This document shows, piece by piece, positions 7,997-16,169 of a stretch of DNA of 41,177 nt. The stretch's first letter is position 1. Each line of letters begins with the position of its first letter. A model generated the notes under the pieces. That model searched no databases. It saw nothing but the letters and a program-made list of their open reading frames with translations, and had not been told where the DNA came from. The position numbers and the translations under genes are program-made. Origin of the DNA: RUG695 sp050943135 (lineage in GTDB: Bacteria; Planctomycetota; Planctomycetia; Pirellulales; Thermoguttaceae); the NCBI GenBank assembly GCA_050943135.1, contig JBMNOP010000020.1:1-41177 (forward strand). The letters are read 5' to 3'.

Positions 7997-9184
7997 ATGT
8001 ACCGATTTGTCCGTATCCTTATCGGTGCCGTGATGTTGCTTCTTTCCGGCGCGATTTTTGCCGACAATGTCGAGACCGAGGTAAGAGTCTCCGGTCATCC
8101 GACGGCCGAAGAGCGCGCGGCCTGGGAAAAGACGCGCCTCGAGATGATCTCGTTCGGCGCGGAATATTTGCGGCATACACAGGAGGGTTCGGGCGGCTGG
8201 ACGACCGAAAGAGGAATCGGCCCTTCGTTGATCGCCCTGATCGGGCTGCTTCGGACCGGCCACCCGATCGACGAGCCGACCGTTGAACGCGGTCTGCAGT
8301 TCGTTTTGCGCGCTGTTCAGGCCGATGGAGGAATCTATACCCCGGGCGGCCACATTCCTATCTACGAATCGTGTTTGGCGCTCACCTGTTTTGCCTGCGC
8401 GAAACAGGTTTCCGGCACCGATCGATACGACGAAATCTTAAACCGCGGCGAGGAGTTTCTCCGAAATCAACAGTATTCCGAAGAGAATGATACTTCTCCG
8501 GACGAGAAAGCTTACGGCGGTCTCGGTTATGGGAAGAACTCCCGCCCCGACCTTTCGAACACGCAGTTTTTCGTTGACACGTTACGTGACCTCGGAGCCG
8601 ACTTTAACGACGAGGCGATTCAGCGTGCCGTTGTCTTTGTCTCGCGTTGCCAGAACCTTCCTCCCGAAGGGGAAAATATCACGAAAAATAGTGCCGAAGA
8701 AGACTCCGGCGAAGCCTCCCTTACGGGATCCGAGGATTTCGGTGGCTTCTTCTACACCTGCATGTCCGACGAAAACCCGGCGGGCCAAGGAGCGTCCGGC
8801 GGTCTGCGCAGTTACGGCAGTATTACCTATGCCGGGCTTAAAAGCCTGATTTACGCGGGTCTGACCGAGTCGGACCCGCGTGTGGCGGCGGCCTCGGAAT
8901 GGATCCGAAAGAACTATTCCACAACCCGCAATCCCGGTCTGGGTCTTCGCGGCCTTTATTACTACTATCACACGATGTCGCGAACGATGGACGTGCTCGG
9001 AAGCGAACTTTTTACCGACGGGGCGGGAGTCGAGCATTTCTGGAAAGGGGAATTGGTCGAAGTCTTCGCGCGGCGGCAGCGTCCCGACGGCTCGTGGGTC
9101 AACAGCAATCCGATGTGGTTCGAGTCAGACCCGAACCTTGTCACCGGTTACGCCCTGATCGTCCTCTCCTACTGTGGACTTTAA
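7997..9184 (+). CDS. Secreted squalene-cyclase/prenyltransferase-repeat (alpha/alpha-toroid) protein
   Basis: The 395-residue product has a signal peptide (about 1-22, RFVRILIGAVMLLLSG...FA) followed by repeats of the prenyltransferase/squalene oxidase type. Visible QW-like motifs are GSGGWT, ADGGIY, GGLGYG, SYGSITYAGL and PDGSWV. The DxDD motif of true class II terpene cyclases is not seen, and the protein is much shorter than hopene/squalene cyclases, so a terpene-cyclase activity should not be assumed. The ATG at 7997 is chosen over 7991 because GGAG (7986-7989) is then 7 rather than 1 base away. It follows the DUF1559 gene by 43 bases and is probably in the same transcript. Confidence 0.8.
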   Translation: MYRFVRILIGAVMLLLSGAIFADNVETEVRVSGHPTAEERAAWEKTRLEMISFGAEYLRHTQEGSGGWTTERGIGPSLIALIGLLRTGHPIDEPTVERGLQFVLRAVQADGGIYTPGGHIPIYESCLALTCFACAKQVSGTDRYDEILNRGEEFLRNQQYSEENDTSPDEKAYGGLGYGKNSRPDLSNTQFFVDTLRDLGADFNDEAIQRAVVFVSRCQNLPPEGENITKNSAEEDSGEASLTGSEDFGGFFYTCMSDENPAGQGASGGLRSYGSITYAGLKSLIYAGLTESDPRVAAASEWIRKNYSTTRNPGLGLRGLYYYYHTMSRTMDVLGSELFTDGAGVEHFWKGELVEVFARRQRPDGSWVNSNPMWFESDPNLVTGYALIVLSYCGL

Positions 9185-9317
9185 CGGAGCGCGTTTCGGT
9201 TCGGCACCGTCCCTTCGCAAAGCGCGGGGTCGCAAAACAAGAAGCTCTTGGAATTTCCGGCCGAATCGAAACGATAAACAAATCTCGGAAATTTCAAGTC
9301 GTGGTCATAATGCAGAA

Positions 9318-10133
9318 ATGAAACGAAGAGAATTATTGGTGTTGGGCGGAACGGCTCTGGGAACGTTATTTACCGCGAATTTGCCGAATGCGTCGGCCGA
9401 AGAAACCTCTTCGACCTGGACGTACGAGCCACTCAATAGCGCCCAGGTCGCTCAGCGAGCGTACGACCTCTACGCCGAAGGGGGTTGTATGTATGCCGCG
9501 TTCCGTTCGATCGTCGAGCAGGTGGGGCTTCGGCGGGTCGAAAAGCACCCGCTCGAAGAGGCGCGATGGAAGGGATTCCCCTACCGCATGATGACCTACG
9601 GCAAAGGGGGCCTGCAAGACTACGGTTCGCTCTGCGGAATTTTGAACGGGTGCGCCGCGGCAATCGCCCTATTCGTCACCGACCGCGAAGACGCCGCGTC
9701 CCTGACCCACGCGCTGTTTCATTTCTATGAAGACACCCTACTGCCGATCTTCGTTCCCGCCTCGGATGAGTTCGGCGAGATTCCGCAATCCCTTTCCGAG
9801 TCGGAACTCTGTCACGTTTCGGTTTCGCGTTGGACCACCAAAGCCAACGAAACCATCGATTCGCCTCGTCGTAAAGAGCGGTGTAAGAGGCTGGCCGGCG
9901 ACGTGGTCGCCAAGGCGGTGGAACTGATGAATTACTATTTCGAAACCGGGGAATGTCCTGCCGAGGAAGACCCCGAAACCGCGGCCGCCTGGGGGGGAGC
10001 CCCGGCGGTCCTGGGCGAGCCGCCGGTCGACGGTGTCTCGGGGTACAGTCCCGAAGGAGAGCGACCGCGTGTCAACGTCAAGATGAACTGCACCCTCTGT
10101 CACACCGACCCGGCTTCCGAACAGAGCAAATGA
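9318..10133 (+). CDS. Tat-exported C_GCAxxG_C_C family / split-Soret cytochrome c-like protein
   Basis: This 271-residue protein starts with a twin-arginine signal (KRRELLVLGG, cleavage likely after about residue 27). The mature part has the cysteine pattern of the C_GCAxxG_C_C family: GGCMYAAF with C57, SLCGILNGCAAAI with C106 and C112, then C165 (ELCHVSVSRW) and C189. A C-terminal CTLCH (258-262) is a c-type haem-binding CxxCH. This arrangement resembles split-Soret cytochrome c of sulfate reducers. It would be a periplasmic electron carrier; the partner is unknown. Only one CxxCH is present. The longer upstream reading frame is not used because the Tat signal begins at this ATG; the ribosome site is poor. 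Confidence 0.75.
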   Translation: MKRRELLVLGGTALGTLFTANLPNASAEETSSTWTYEPLNSAQVAQRAYDLYAEGGCMYAAFRSIVEQVGLRRVEKHPLEEARWKGFPYRMMTYGKGGLQDYGSLCGILNGCAAAIALFVTDREDAASLTHALFHFYEDTLLPIFVPASDEFGEIPQSLSESELCHVSVSRWTTKANETIDSPRRKERCKRLAGDVVAKAVELMNYYFETGECPAEEDPETAAAWGGAPAVLGEPPVDGVSGYSPEGERPRVNVKMNCTLCHTDPASEQSK

Positions 10134-10136
10134 TCG

Positions 10137-10179
10137 AAAGGGTGGGTAACCCTTTTGCCGCGCCGCCGGCGGCACGGCA
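10137..10179. terminator. Two dyads between convergent genes (bidirectional terminator)
   Basis: AAAGGGT (10137-10143) pairs with ACCCTTT (10149-10155). It is followed directly by a GC-rich palindrome at 10156-10179 with 12-bp arms (TGCCGCGCCGCC) carrying one mismatch. They separate the cytochrome gene from the oppositely oriented lctD gene, so termination from both sides is likely. Confidence 0.6.
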
Positions 10180-10192
10180 TCCCCGGAACGCC

Positions 10193-11605
10193 TCAGAATA
10201 TCTTTCCGGGGTTCATAATCCCGTTTGGGTCAATCGCCTTTTTGATTGCCCGAAGTGTATCGAGGAACTCTTTCGAGACAACCTCTTTCATATAGGGTCT
10301 GCGTTTACACCCGATACCGTGCTCGCCCGAGATCCGGCCTCCCAGGCGCGTGACCTCGGCGTAGAGTTCCCGCAGGATGACGGGAAGGGTCGCGTCCCAC
10401 TCGGCGTCGGACCATTCGGCCGGTGCGCAGATGCGGCTGTGCACGTTTCCGTCTCCGGCATGGCCGTAGCACGGGATGACCAACTTATATTTCTTCGCCA
10501 GTTCCCGGCATTTGGAAACCACCGCGGGAATCGAGGCGTACGGAACAACGATGTCTTCCCCCGACTGCCGCGGAAACGCCAGACTGAATGCCTCGGGAAT
10601 CGAACGGCGGATCTTCCAAATCCGTTCCGATTCGGCTTTGGTATCGGCCACGTAAATTTCCTTGGCTCCCTCTTGTCGCAGACAGACGCCGAGTGCCTCG
10701 CATTGATCGGCAAGCTTCTCCGGGTCGTTCCCATCGACCGAGACCAAGAGAACCGCCCCGACATCCTGAAACGGGAGCGTTTCGTTCAGGTAGCGACACC
10801 CTTGCCGAAACGCTGTGCCGTCCATAAACTCGATCGAAACCGGCGTGATGCCCGAACCGGTGATCATGGCCGGAACGCTGGCCGCGGCCTGATCTTGTGT
10901 CGGAAAGAGGGCCAACAGATCGTGCTGAAACCGCGGACGCGGAATCACCTTGAGGATGATTTTGGTGAAGATACCGAGCGTCCCCTCCGACCCGGTCATC
11001 AGCGGAATCAGATTGTACCCCGTAACGTCTTTGAGAAGTTTTCCGCCGAGCTTGAGAAGTCTGCCGTCCGGCAAAACGACGTCGAGCCCGAGTACGTAGC
11101 GAACGGTGACGCCGTATTTCACGGCTTTTCCACCCCCGGCGTTTTCGGCAACGTTCCCCCCGATCTGGCTCATCTCGACACTCATCGGATATCCGGCGTA
11201 AAGGAGCCCATACGGCTTCAAGTACTCGTTGATATCGTTGGTGATCACCCCCGGCTCGACGGTAATCGTCATATTCGCGGTATCGAGTTCCAGAATCTTA
11301 TTGAGTCGGTCGAGTGCCACAACAATTCCGCCGAAGACCGGCACCGCGCCCCCCGAGAGACCCGAACCGGCCCCTCGCGGGGTGACGGGGATCAGGTGCG
11401 TATTTGCGAGGCGCACAATCGCCGCGACTTCGTCGGCCGAACCCGGCCTGACGACCGCCTCGGGGAGACACCGGTAACGCGTTCCGGGGATCTCGTCGCG
11501 CGAGTACGGCTCTAACCGCGGCGGATCGTTATAAATCACATGGGAAGCGCCGCAAAGCGCGACGAGTTCTTTGACGATTTCGTCTGTTACGGGATGATAT
11601 TCCAT
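10193..11605 (-). CDS. lctD: FAD-linked lactate dehydrogenase subunit (GlcD/LctD family)
   Basis: The 470-residue protein is a GlcD-type FAD-linked oxidase. The PCMH FAD domain (about 45-230) has PRGAGSGLSGG (76-86) and SQIGGNVAENAGG. The C-terminal domain has the CYGHAGDGNVH and RISGEHGIG motifs. It oxidises a 2-hydroxy acid such as lactate or glycolate. Because it directly follows etfB and etfA in the same orientation (29 bases after etfA), the best reading is LctD of an electron-bifurcating/confurcating lactate dehydrogenase, as described for the Acetobacterium woodii LctBCD complex. A stand-alone glycolate oxidase is less likely because no GlcE or GlcF iron-sulfur partner is nearby. Confidence 0.85.
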   Translation of the reverse strand: MEYHPVTDEIVKELVALCGASHVIYNDPPRLEPYSRDEIPGTRYRCLPEAVVRPGSADEVAAIVRLANTHLIPVTPRGAGSGLSGGAVPVFGGIVVALDRLNKILELDTANMTITVEPGVITNDINEYLKPYGLLYAGYPMSVEMSQIGGNVAENAGGGKAVKYGVTVRYVLGLDVVLPDGRLLKLGGKLLKDVTGYNLIPLMTGSEGTLGIFTKIILKVIPRPRFQHDLLALFPTQDQAAASVPAMITGSGITPVSIEFMDGTAFRQGCRYLNETLPFQDVGAVLLVSVDGNDPEKLADQCEALGVCLRQEGAKEIYVADTKAESERIWKIRRSIPEAFSLAFPRQSGEDIVVPYASIPAVVSKCRELAKKYKLVIPCYGHAGDGNVHSRICAPAEWSDAEWDATLPVILRELYAEVTRLGGRISGEHGIGCKRRPYMKEVVSKEFLDTLRAIKKAIDPNGIMNPGKIF

Positions 11606-11634
11606 GGTTTGATTCTGCCTCTATCCGTTATGCG

Positions 11635-12618
11635 TTACTTCCCTCTCGTCTCGTCGAGCCGTTCGATCCAACGGGGAACGACTTCGAACAGATCGCCGAC
11701 GATTCCCAGGTCGGCTGTCTGAAAGATCGGCGCATCCGGATCGGAGTTGACCGCGATAATCTTTTTGGCGGTTTGCATCCCCGCCAGGTGTTGCACCGTG
11801 CCCGAAATTCCAAGGGCCACGTAAAGGTCGGGGACGACCGTCTTTCCGGAAAGCCCGACCTGGGCCGAGTGGGGGAGCCATCCCCGATCGACGACCTCGC
11901 GACTTGCGCCGAGCGCAGCGCCGAGCCGTTCGGCCAGACGGCGGGCAAGTTCAATATTCGCTTCCCGCTTGATCCCTTTACCGACCGATACGATCCGTTT
12001 GGCCTCTGCCAACCCTTCGCTTGTTTCGAGTCGTCGTCGCGAGAATGTCTGCACCATGCCGGGCGAGAGAGTTTCCGAGAACGGAAGACGGACGATTCTT
12101 CCCGGCGTCACGTGTTGCGGCGGGATCTGCGGCGCCGAATGGGGGCGAACCGTTGCCATTTGCGGCTTGTGCCCCGGCGTTTTGATCACCGCCATCACGT
12201 TTCCTCCGATGGCCGGACGTGTTTGCAGAAGGAGCCCTGTTTCCGACTCGACGGTCAGCGAGGTGCAGTCGGCCGTTAGGCCCGTTTTGAGGAGCATTGC
12301 CGTATACGGGAAGAGGGTGCGCCCCAAAAGGGTGGCTGATCCGAGGAGAACATCGGGTCGGGTCTTTTCGCAATACGATTTCAGGAGTGTGGCATAGGTC
12401 GCGATATCGGCAGGGTCGAGGCGTACATCTTCCCAGACGGTAACGTTCCCGGCCCCGGAACGGGCCAGACGTTCCGGCTCGGCGGGGTCGACCTTCTGGG
12501 AAATAATCAGGGCGGTGATTTTTTCGGGCGCGGTAAGCGAAAGTGACCACGAAAGGAGTTCCCATCCCCCCTCGGTTATCTTTCCTTCGGCGGTTTCGGC
12601 AAAGAAGACGACGTTCAT
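11635..12618 (-). CDS. etfA: Electron transfer flavoprotein alpha subunit (LctC-like)
   Basis: This 327-residue protein has the EtfA layout. An N-terminal nucleotide-binding-like domain (about 1-180) precedes the conserved C-terminal FAD domain (about 200-320). The FAD domain shows RIVSVGKGI, the GASREVVDRGWLPHSAQVG segment, LYVALGISGTVQHLAGM and AVNSDPDAPIF. The start at 12618 overlaps the etfB stop by 4 bases (ATGA) and has GGAGG 9 bases upstream. EtfA and EtfB form a flavin-based electron-transfer dimer that here would couple lactate oxidation to NAD and ferredoxin. No N-terminal ferredoxin domain is present, in contrast to some bifurcating EtfA proteins. Confidence 0.9.
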   Translation of the reverse strand: MNVVFFAETAEGKITEGGWELLSWSLSLTAPEKITALIISQKVDPAEPERLARSGAGNVTVWEDVRLDPADIATYATLLKSYCEKTRPDVLLGSATLLGRTLFPYTAMLLKTGLTADCTSLTVESETGLLLQTRPAIGGNVMAVIKTPGHKPQMATVRPHSAPQIPPQHVTPGRIVRLPFSETLSPGMVQTFSRRRLETSEGLAEAKRIVSVGKGIKREANIELARRLAERLGAALGASREVVDRGWLPHSAQVGLSGKTVVPDLYVALGISGTVQHLAGMQTAKKIIAVNSDPDAPIFQTADLGIVGDLFEVVPRWIERLDETRGK

Positions 12619-13415
12619 TTGGCGCTTCCTCCCCGAACAACAGAAAGGAACGCTTCCGTGGCCCGGTCGAGTGAGGCGGTATCGGAAACCGCGAGAATTT
12701 TTCCCCGGCGTACGACTTTCGGATGGAGTACCTTTACCACCTGTGTCGGCGAGGCGTTCAGACCGACCGCGTCGGGCGCAAGGCCCAATTCCGTGGCCGA
12801 AAGAATGGTGAGCGGCTCGCGACGGGCCCATGTTTTTCTTTCGAGGGTCGGCAGGTTCGCCTGCCCGATCCCCTTGGCGGTCGAGACCAACGCAGGAAGC
12901 CGGAATCGAATCGTCTCGTGGCTCATTTCGGAAGAGCGTAAGACCTCAAAGAGTCCCTCGTCGACCCGCGTAAGTGCCTCGGCGCCGGTAACGACCGGCA
13001 GACCGAGCCGTGCGGCAATCTCCGGCCCGACCTGACCTGTTTCCCCATCCGAGGCGCGCAGGCCGGTCAGGATAAGGTCGAACGGTCCAAATTTCTCGAG
13101 GGCGGCGGCCAAAATTCGGGCCGTGACATATGTATCGCTTCCGGCACAGGCAGGGTCGCAAATCAGAATCCCCCGAGCGGCGCCGAGCGCCAGCGCCTGG
13201 CGGAGCGTCCGCTGCGCTGCGGTCGGCCCCATTGTCAGGGCGGTGACCGTGGCCCGCGGCACTTCTTCGGTAAGACGCGCCGCTGCGCCGAGCGCGCAAA
13301 GGTCGAGTGGGTTGGTTACCGCGTCGGCCGGGTCGCGCAGGAGTGTTCCCGTTTCAGCGTCGAGTCTAACCGACTGAGAGTCGGGAACCTGTTTTAAAAG
13401 GACGGCGATTTTCAT
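12615..13415 (-). CDS. etfB: Electron transfer flavoprotein beta subunit (LctB-like)
   Basis: The 266-residue product begins with the EtfB motif KIAVLLKQVPDS and has NPLDLCALGAAARL. It also has GPTAAQRTLRQALALGA and the nucleotide-binding stretch DLILTGLRASDGETGQVGP (about 114-132), followed by LPALVST and later conserved positions. It is the first gene of etfB-etfA-lctD and is translationally coupled to etfA by a 4-base overlap. The presence of the second flavin site typical of bifurcating ETFs cannot be settled by eye; the bifurcating role is inferred from the gene set. Confidence 0.9.
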   Translation of the reverse strand: MKIAVLLKQVPDSQSVRLDAETGTLLRDPADAVTNPLDLCALGAAARLTEEVPRATVTALTMGPTAAQRTLRQALALGAARGILICDPACAGSDTYVTARILAAALEKFGPFDLILTGLRASDGETGQVGPEIAARLGLPVVTGAEALTRVDEGLFEVLRSSEMSHETIRFRLPALVSTAKGIGQANLPTLERKTWARREPLTILSATELGLAPDAVGLNASPTQVVKVLHPKVVRRGKILAVSDTASLDRATEAFLSVVRGGSAK

Positions 13416-13491
13416 GGCATTATCGGTAGATGTCTTGGTTCAGTTCCCCTCGGGAATCCGCGCTCCCCATACTCTTTCCGGTCTCGCTTTC

Positions 13492-13519
13492 ATTGTACCG
13501 TCGAAAGCGCATTCTCCAA
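13492..13519 (-). promoter_or_regulatory. Candidate promoter for etfB-etfA-lctD
   Basis: On the minus strand TTGGAG (13519-13514), a 16-base spacer and TACAAT (13497-13492) lie about 80 bases upstream of the etfB ATG at 13415. The -35 match is weak. Confidence 0.35.
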
Positions 13520-14068
13520 TAGAAAACACCCTTTTCGTCCGTTCCGAATTTTGGTTCCGACTTGTTACAAGGGTTCTTTTGTTCCAAAATTCGATTTTCA
13601 AAAACGGGAGGCCCCGGCAAAGACGTTACAACGAAGATGTTAAAGCGGATTTGTTATTGGTAATCTCGTTTCCTCTGTCGGAGTGATTCTCTATGCCGCG
13701 GCCGGGTCTCTGCGAGCGAGTCATTAACGAGGAACGTCTCGGTGAAATCAAAAATGCGCAGGGGCAACGCGTCGAGAACGAGCCGACCGATAAGGCGCAG
13801 ATCCCACGCGTCCCGGCAAGACCTTTTTATCTGACCTCGGTCATCGAAAAGGGTTTTCCCGCCCTGAAGAGGCTGACATCCCGCGGCATCTCGAATTGGC
13901 CAACAAGATCGTTTCGGTGACTACCGAGCTCACCGGAGAGAGCGAATTCGACGGCCTTTCGGTTGCCCGGCGGCCCGAGCTCCTTTCGGAGGCCATCAAA
14001 AAAAAGACCAACCTGCTTGATGGTCAAATGAGAAGTGTTCCGGCATGCGTCCGCTTGCCAAGAACCAC
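13520..14068. other. Gene-poor stretch, no supported gene
   Basis: Between the etfB promoter and the tRNA-Pro terminator there is no convincing gene. Two short plus-strand frames overlap around 13800-14040; one reads GADPTRPGKTF...PEEADIPRHLELANKIVSV and looks protein-like. Neither has a good start or a recognised family, and the second frame runs into the tRNA. They may be remains of a decayed gene. Confidence 0.35.
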
Positions 14069-14110
14069 AAAAAGCCGCGAAAAAAAGGAAATCTTCTTTT
14101 CGCGGCTTTT
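14069..14110 (-). terminator. Intrinsic terminator after tRNA-Pro
   Basis: An inverted repeat AAAAGCCGCGAAAA (about 14070-14083) / TTTTCGCGGCTTTT (14097-14110) has A/T runs on both flanks. On the minus strand it lies just after the tRNA and ends in a T-run. Confidence 0.75.
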
Positions 14111-14115
14111 GGTAA

Positions 14116-14191
14116 TCGGGGCAACTGGATTCGAACCAGCGACCTTTTGACCCCCAGTCAAACGCGCTAAACCAGACTGCGCCATGCCCCG
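14116..14191 (-). tRNA. tRNA-Pro (anticodon GGG)
   Basis: On the minus strand a full cloverleaf can be drawn: the acceptor stem CGGGGCA/TGCCCCG (14191-14185 with 14123-14117), and a D-arm with GGTTTAGCGC. The anticodon stem TTTGA/TCAAA encloses the loop CTGGGGG (anticodon GGG), and the T-arm has GGTTCGAATCC. CCA is not encoded. Confidence 0.95.
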
Positions 14192-14264
14192 ATTGGTTGG
14201 GATGACATCTCGGGAGTACCCCACCTGTTCAAAGGCGATTTGTAGCCCCCCGAACGCCGGGCTG

Positions 14265-14292
14265 ATTGTAACAGCTTATCGAAGAAGATCAA
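14265..14292 (-). promoter_or_regulatory. Promoter for tRNA-Pro
   Basis: On the minus strand TTGATC (14292-14287), 16 bases, TACAAT (14270-14265). Transcription would start near 14258, about 65 bases before the tRNA. It begins just past the stop codon of the PTPS-like gene. Confidence 0.45.
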
Positions 14293-14301
14293 GGGGGAGC
14301 C

Positions 14302-14841
14302 TCAAACGATAACGACCGCTTTCATCCCCGGCGCCTCTTCCAGAGAGAGTCTCAGACGGTACGCCTCTTTCCCGGCGGGAAGTAGCCCGGCATCTTCGAG
14401 TCCTCCAAGGAAACGGCGGGCCAGAAAGAGTACGATCATTTCGGCTGATCCGTTCCCCGCGTCGAGAAGAATAACCTCATTCTGATTCAGCTTGTGGCAT
14501 GCCGGTGTTGTTTTTCCCGATTTAGACGACGCGGTCTCGAATGTGGCTTCGAGCAGATCACCTTTTCTGCGTACGGTGACCCCTTGCTGGTGAAGGGCCA
14601 GAAAGAGTTTTCCCCGACATTCGTCGAGAATCTCCGAGAGAACCCGGTGTGCCGCGTGAAAGTCGAGAAGGAGCGACTCTTTATTGAGCGGTCCGGTGAT
14701 TTCGGCTGTCACGCGAAAGCGGTGAGTGTGGATCGGCTCGACTGCGAGTCCCTTTTCCCCAAACCGAAGTGTGATAAAATGGCTTGCGTCAAAGGAGAGC
14801 TCCTCTCCTTCGAGTCGGACAGAAAATTCGGGGGATCGCAT
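14302..14841 (-). CDS. 6-pyruvoyl-tetrahydropterin synthase / QueD-like protein
   Basis: This 179-residue protein has the PTPS fold signature. Putative zinc ligands are H21 (FDASHF), H38 and H40 (EPIHTHRF), followed by a conserved strand VTAEITG and LLLDFHAAHRVLSEIL (about 56-71, the usual DF..lk segment). The catalytic cysteine that normally precedes the HxH motif is missing (GEKGLAVEPIHTH). The C-terminal half also differs from QueD, making the protein longer than the usual 120-140. It may be a paralogue with altered chemistry rather than a queuosine enzyme. The ATG at 14841 has GAGGAG about 14 bases upstream. The longer frame reaching 15213 overlaps tadA and is not used. Confidence 0.7.
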   Translation of the reverse strand: MRSPEFSVRLEGEELSFDASHFITLRFGEKGLAVEPIHTHRFRVTAEITGPLNKESLLLDFHAAHRVLSEILDECRGKLFLALHQQGVTVRRKGDLLEATFETASSKSGKTTPACHKLNQNEVILLDAGNGSAEMIVLFLARRFLGGLEDAGLLPAGKEAYRLRLSLEEAPGMKAVVIV

Positions 14842-15031
14842 AGAGTTCTCTTTTCTCCTCGAAAGCAGGGAAGGGGGATAATATGGAAAGTCCTCGAACG
14901 GGGCGGGTCCTGCATCTTCGTTATTGTAAATCGGCGGATGTGCCGGTTCAACCCGTGGGCTCGCTTCCTTACGTAGCTTTCTGTCGCAAGAACGATTTCC
15001 GACCGACCGAATCGATCCACGAGCCACCGAG

Positions 15032-15502
15032 ATGACGAGCGAGCGAGATCTCCTTTTGATGCGCGAAGCGATAGCCGAGGCCCGTCTCGCGGCCGAAGAG
15101 GGAGAAGTGCCGATCGGTGCGGTCGTTGTTCGCTCCGGTAAGGTGATCGCCAAGGCGCATAATCGAAAAGAGTCCGATCGCGACCCGACCGCCCATGCCG
15201 AGATTCTTGCCATTCGGCGTGCCGCGGCCCTCTATCCTTCCTGGCGAATCGAAGATGCCGAACTTTTCGTTACGATGGAACCGTGTCCGATGTGCGCCGG
15301 GGCAATCCTTTCGGCCCGGATCGGGCGCGTTGTTTACGGTACGCCCGACCACAAGGCCGGGGCGGTTCGTACCCTCTACAGACTTTTGGAAGATGCACGT
15401 CTGAACCATCTTTGCGAGGTCGTGCCGAACGTCCTTGCGGCCGAATGTCATGAACTCCTTCAAGAATTCTTCCGCAAACAGCGTGCTCAGGGGAAGAAAT
15501 AG
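15032..15502 (+). CDS. tadA: tRNA adenosine(34) deaminase TadA
   Basis: The 156-residue product is a full-length TadA. The zinc/catalytic motif HAEILAIRRAA (about residues 54-64) contains the His ligand and proton-shuttling Glu, and EPCPMCAGAIL (about 83-93) holds the two Cys ligands. It converts adenosine to inosine at the wobble position of tRNA-Arg(ACG). The gene diverges from the PTPS-like gene with a 190-base gap. No strong ribosome site is visible at the ATG. Confidence 0.94.
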   Translation: MTSERDLLLMREAIAEARLAAEEGEVPIGAVVVRSGKVIAKAHNRKESDRDPTAHAEILAIRRAAALYPSWRIEDAELFVTMEPCPMCAGAILSARIGRVVYGTPDHKAGAVRTLYRLLEDARLNHLCEVVPNVLAAECHELLQEFFRKQRAQGKK

Positions 15503-15638
15503 AGTTGAAGAAACCACGCGAGAAGAGGAAGACATGGCGGCGAGGGGCAAGGGGCCGGTAAGAATTAAGTGGAGAATTCCCCGGAGACGGTCCGCAGAAG
15601 ATACAAATTTCGGTAGAAAACCACTATCGGCCGCTTGT

Positions 15639-15667
15639 CGCCTTTTCCGGTAAGGCGCGGAGTTTTT
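15639..15667 (+). terminator. Candidate terminator after tadA
   Basis: CGCCTT (15639-15644) pairs with AAGGCG (15652-15657), followed within six bases by TTTTT (15663-15667). The stem is short. Confidence 0.45.
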
Positions 15668-15971
15668 CGGAGTCACCTTTTTGCGCGATACGGCTTTTCA
15701 ATAAGTAACTTTAAGGAATTTGCGCGCTTTTTGACGGTGTTTCCAAAAGCTTCCTTTCAGGAGACATCCGGATTTTCCTTGGAAAAAACGTGAAAAAAAG
15801 GTTCGCATTTTTTTTCGTCGCAGAGAGTTTTTTTCGCTGTTCCGCTGATTTTTTAGTCGAATCGAAAAAAATTCCAAAGAAATTTAAAAAATTTCTCTCT
15901 CTCTAACCCCTTTATTCCAAGCGATTTCGAGAAATCGTCCGAAAATTTTCCGAAAATTTCCCTGAAGGCCG
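15668..15971. other. A+T-rich intergenic region with many homopolymer runs
   Basis: No open frame of useful length or recognisable RNA gene is seen. The stretch is full of runs of A or T (for example around 15780-15900) and stands out from the GC-rich surroundings. It ends at the strong promoter at 15972. Confidence 0.6.
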
Positions 15972-16000
15972 TTGACTTAATTTTTTTCGGCGTTTATACT
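15972..16000 (+). promoter_or_regulatory. Strong sigma70-type promoter for the 73-aa protein
   Basis: TTGACT (15972-15977), a 17-base spacer and TATACT (15995-16000) form a near-consensus promoter below an A+T-rich upstream region that could act as an UP element. Start would be near 16007, giving a leader of about 160 bases before the ATG at 16170. Confidence 0.75.
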
Positions 16001-16169
16001 TACGCGGATCTTGGAGTTTTCTCTTGAACCCGAGTACAACTACCTAAGGTGCGGCAAAGTTTCAGGTCGGGCCTTCTCTCGGGGGAAAGTTAAGAAACCC
16101 AACCGAAAACGCGATAAGTTTTTTTAATAGCATTAACCCCGAATTATCTTAGAGAAAGGAGAGTGCAAA

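Noticed and set aside
6934..8067. 377-codon minus-strand frame opposite the DUF1559 gene
   Set aside because: The plus strand encodes a clear DUF1559 protein with a prepilin signature; the minus frame has no family match and no ribosome site.
7997..9184. Squalene/hopene cyclase
   Set aside because: Too short, signal peptide present and no DxDD catalytic motif seen; only the toroid repeats are shared.
9953..11515. 520-codon plus-strand frame opposite lctD
   Set aside because: The minus strand is an unmistakable GlcD-type enzyme.
14842..15213. N-terminal extension of the PTPS-like gene
   Set aside because: It overlaps tadA and has no family similarity; the ATG at 14841 has its own ribosome site.
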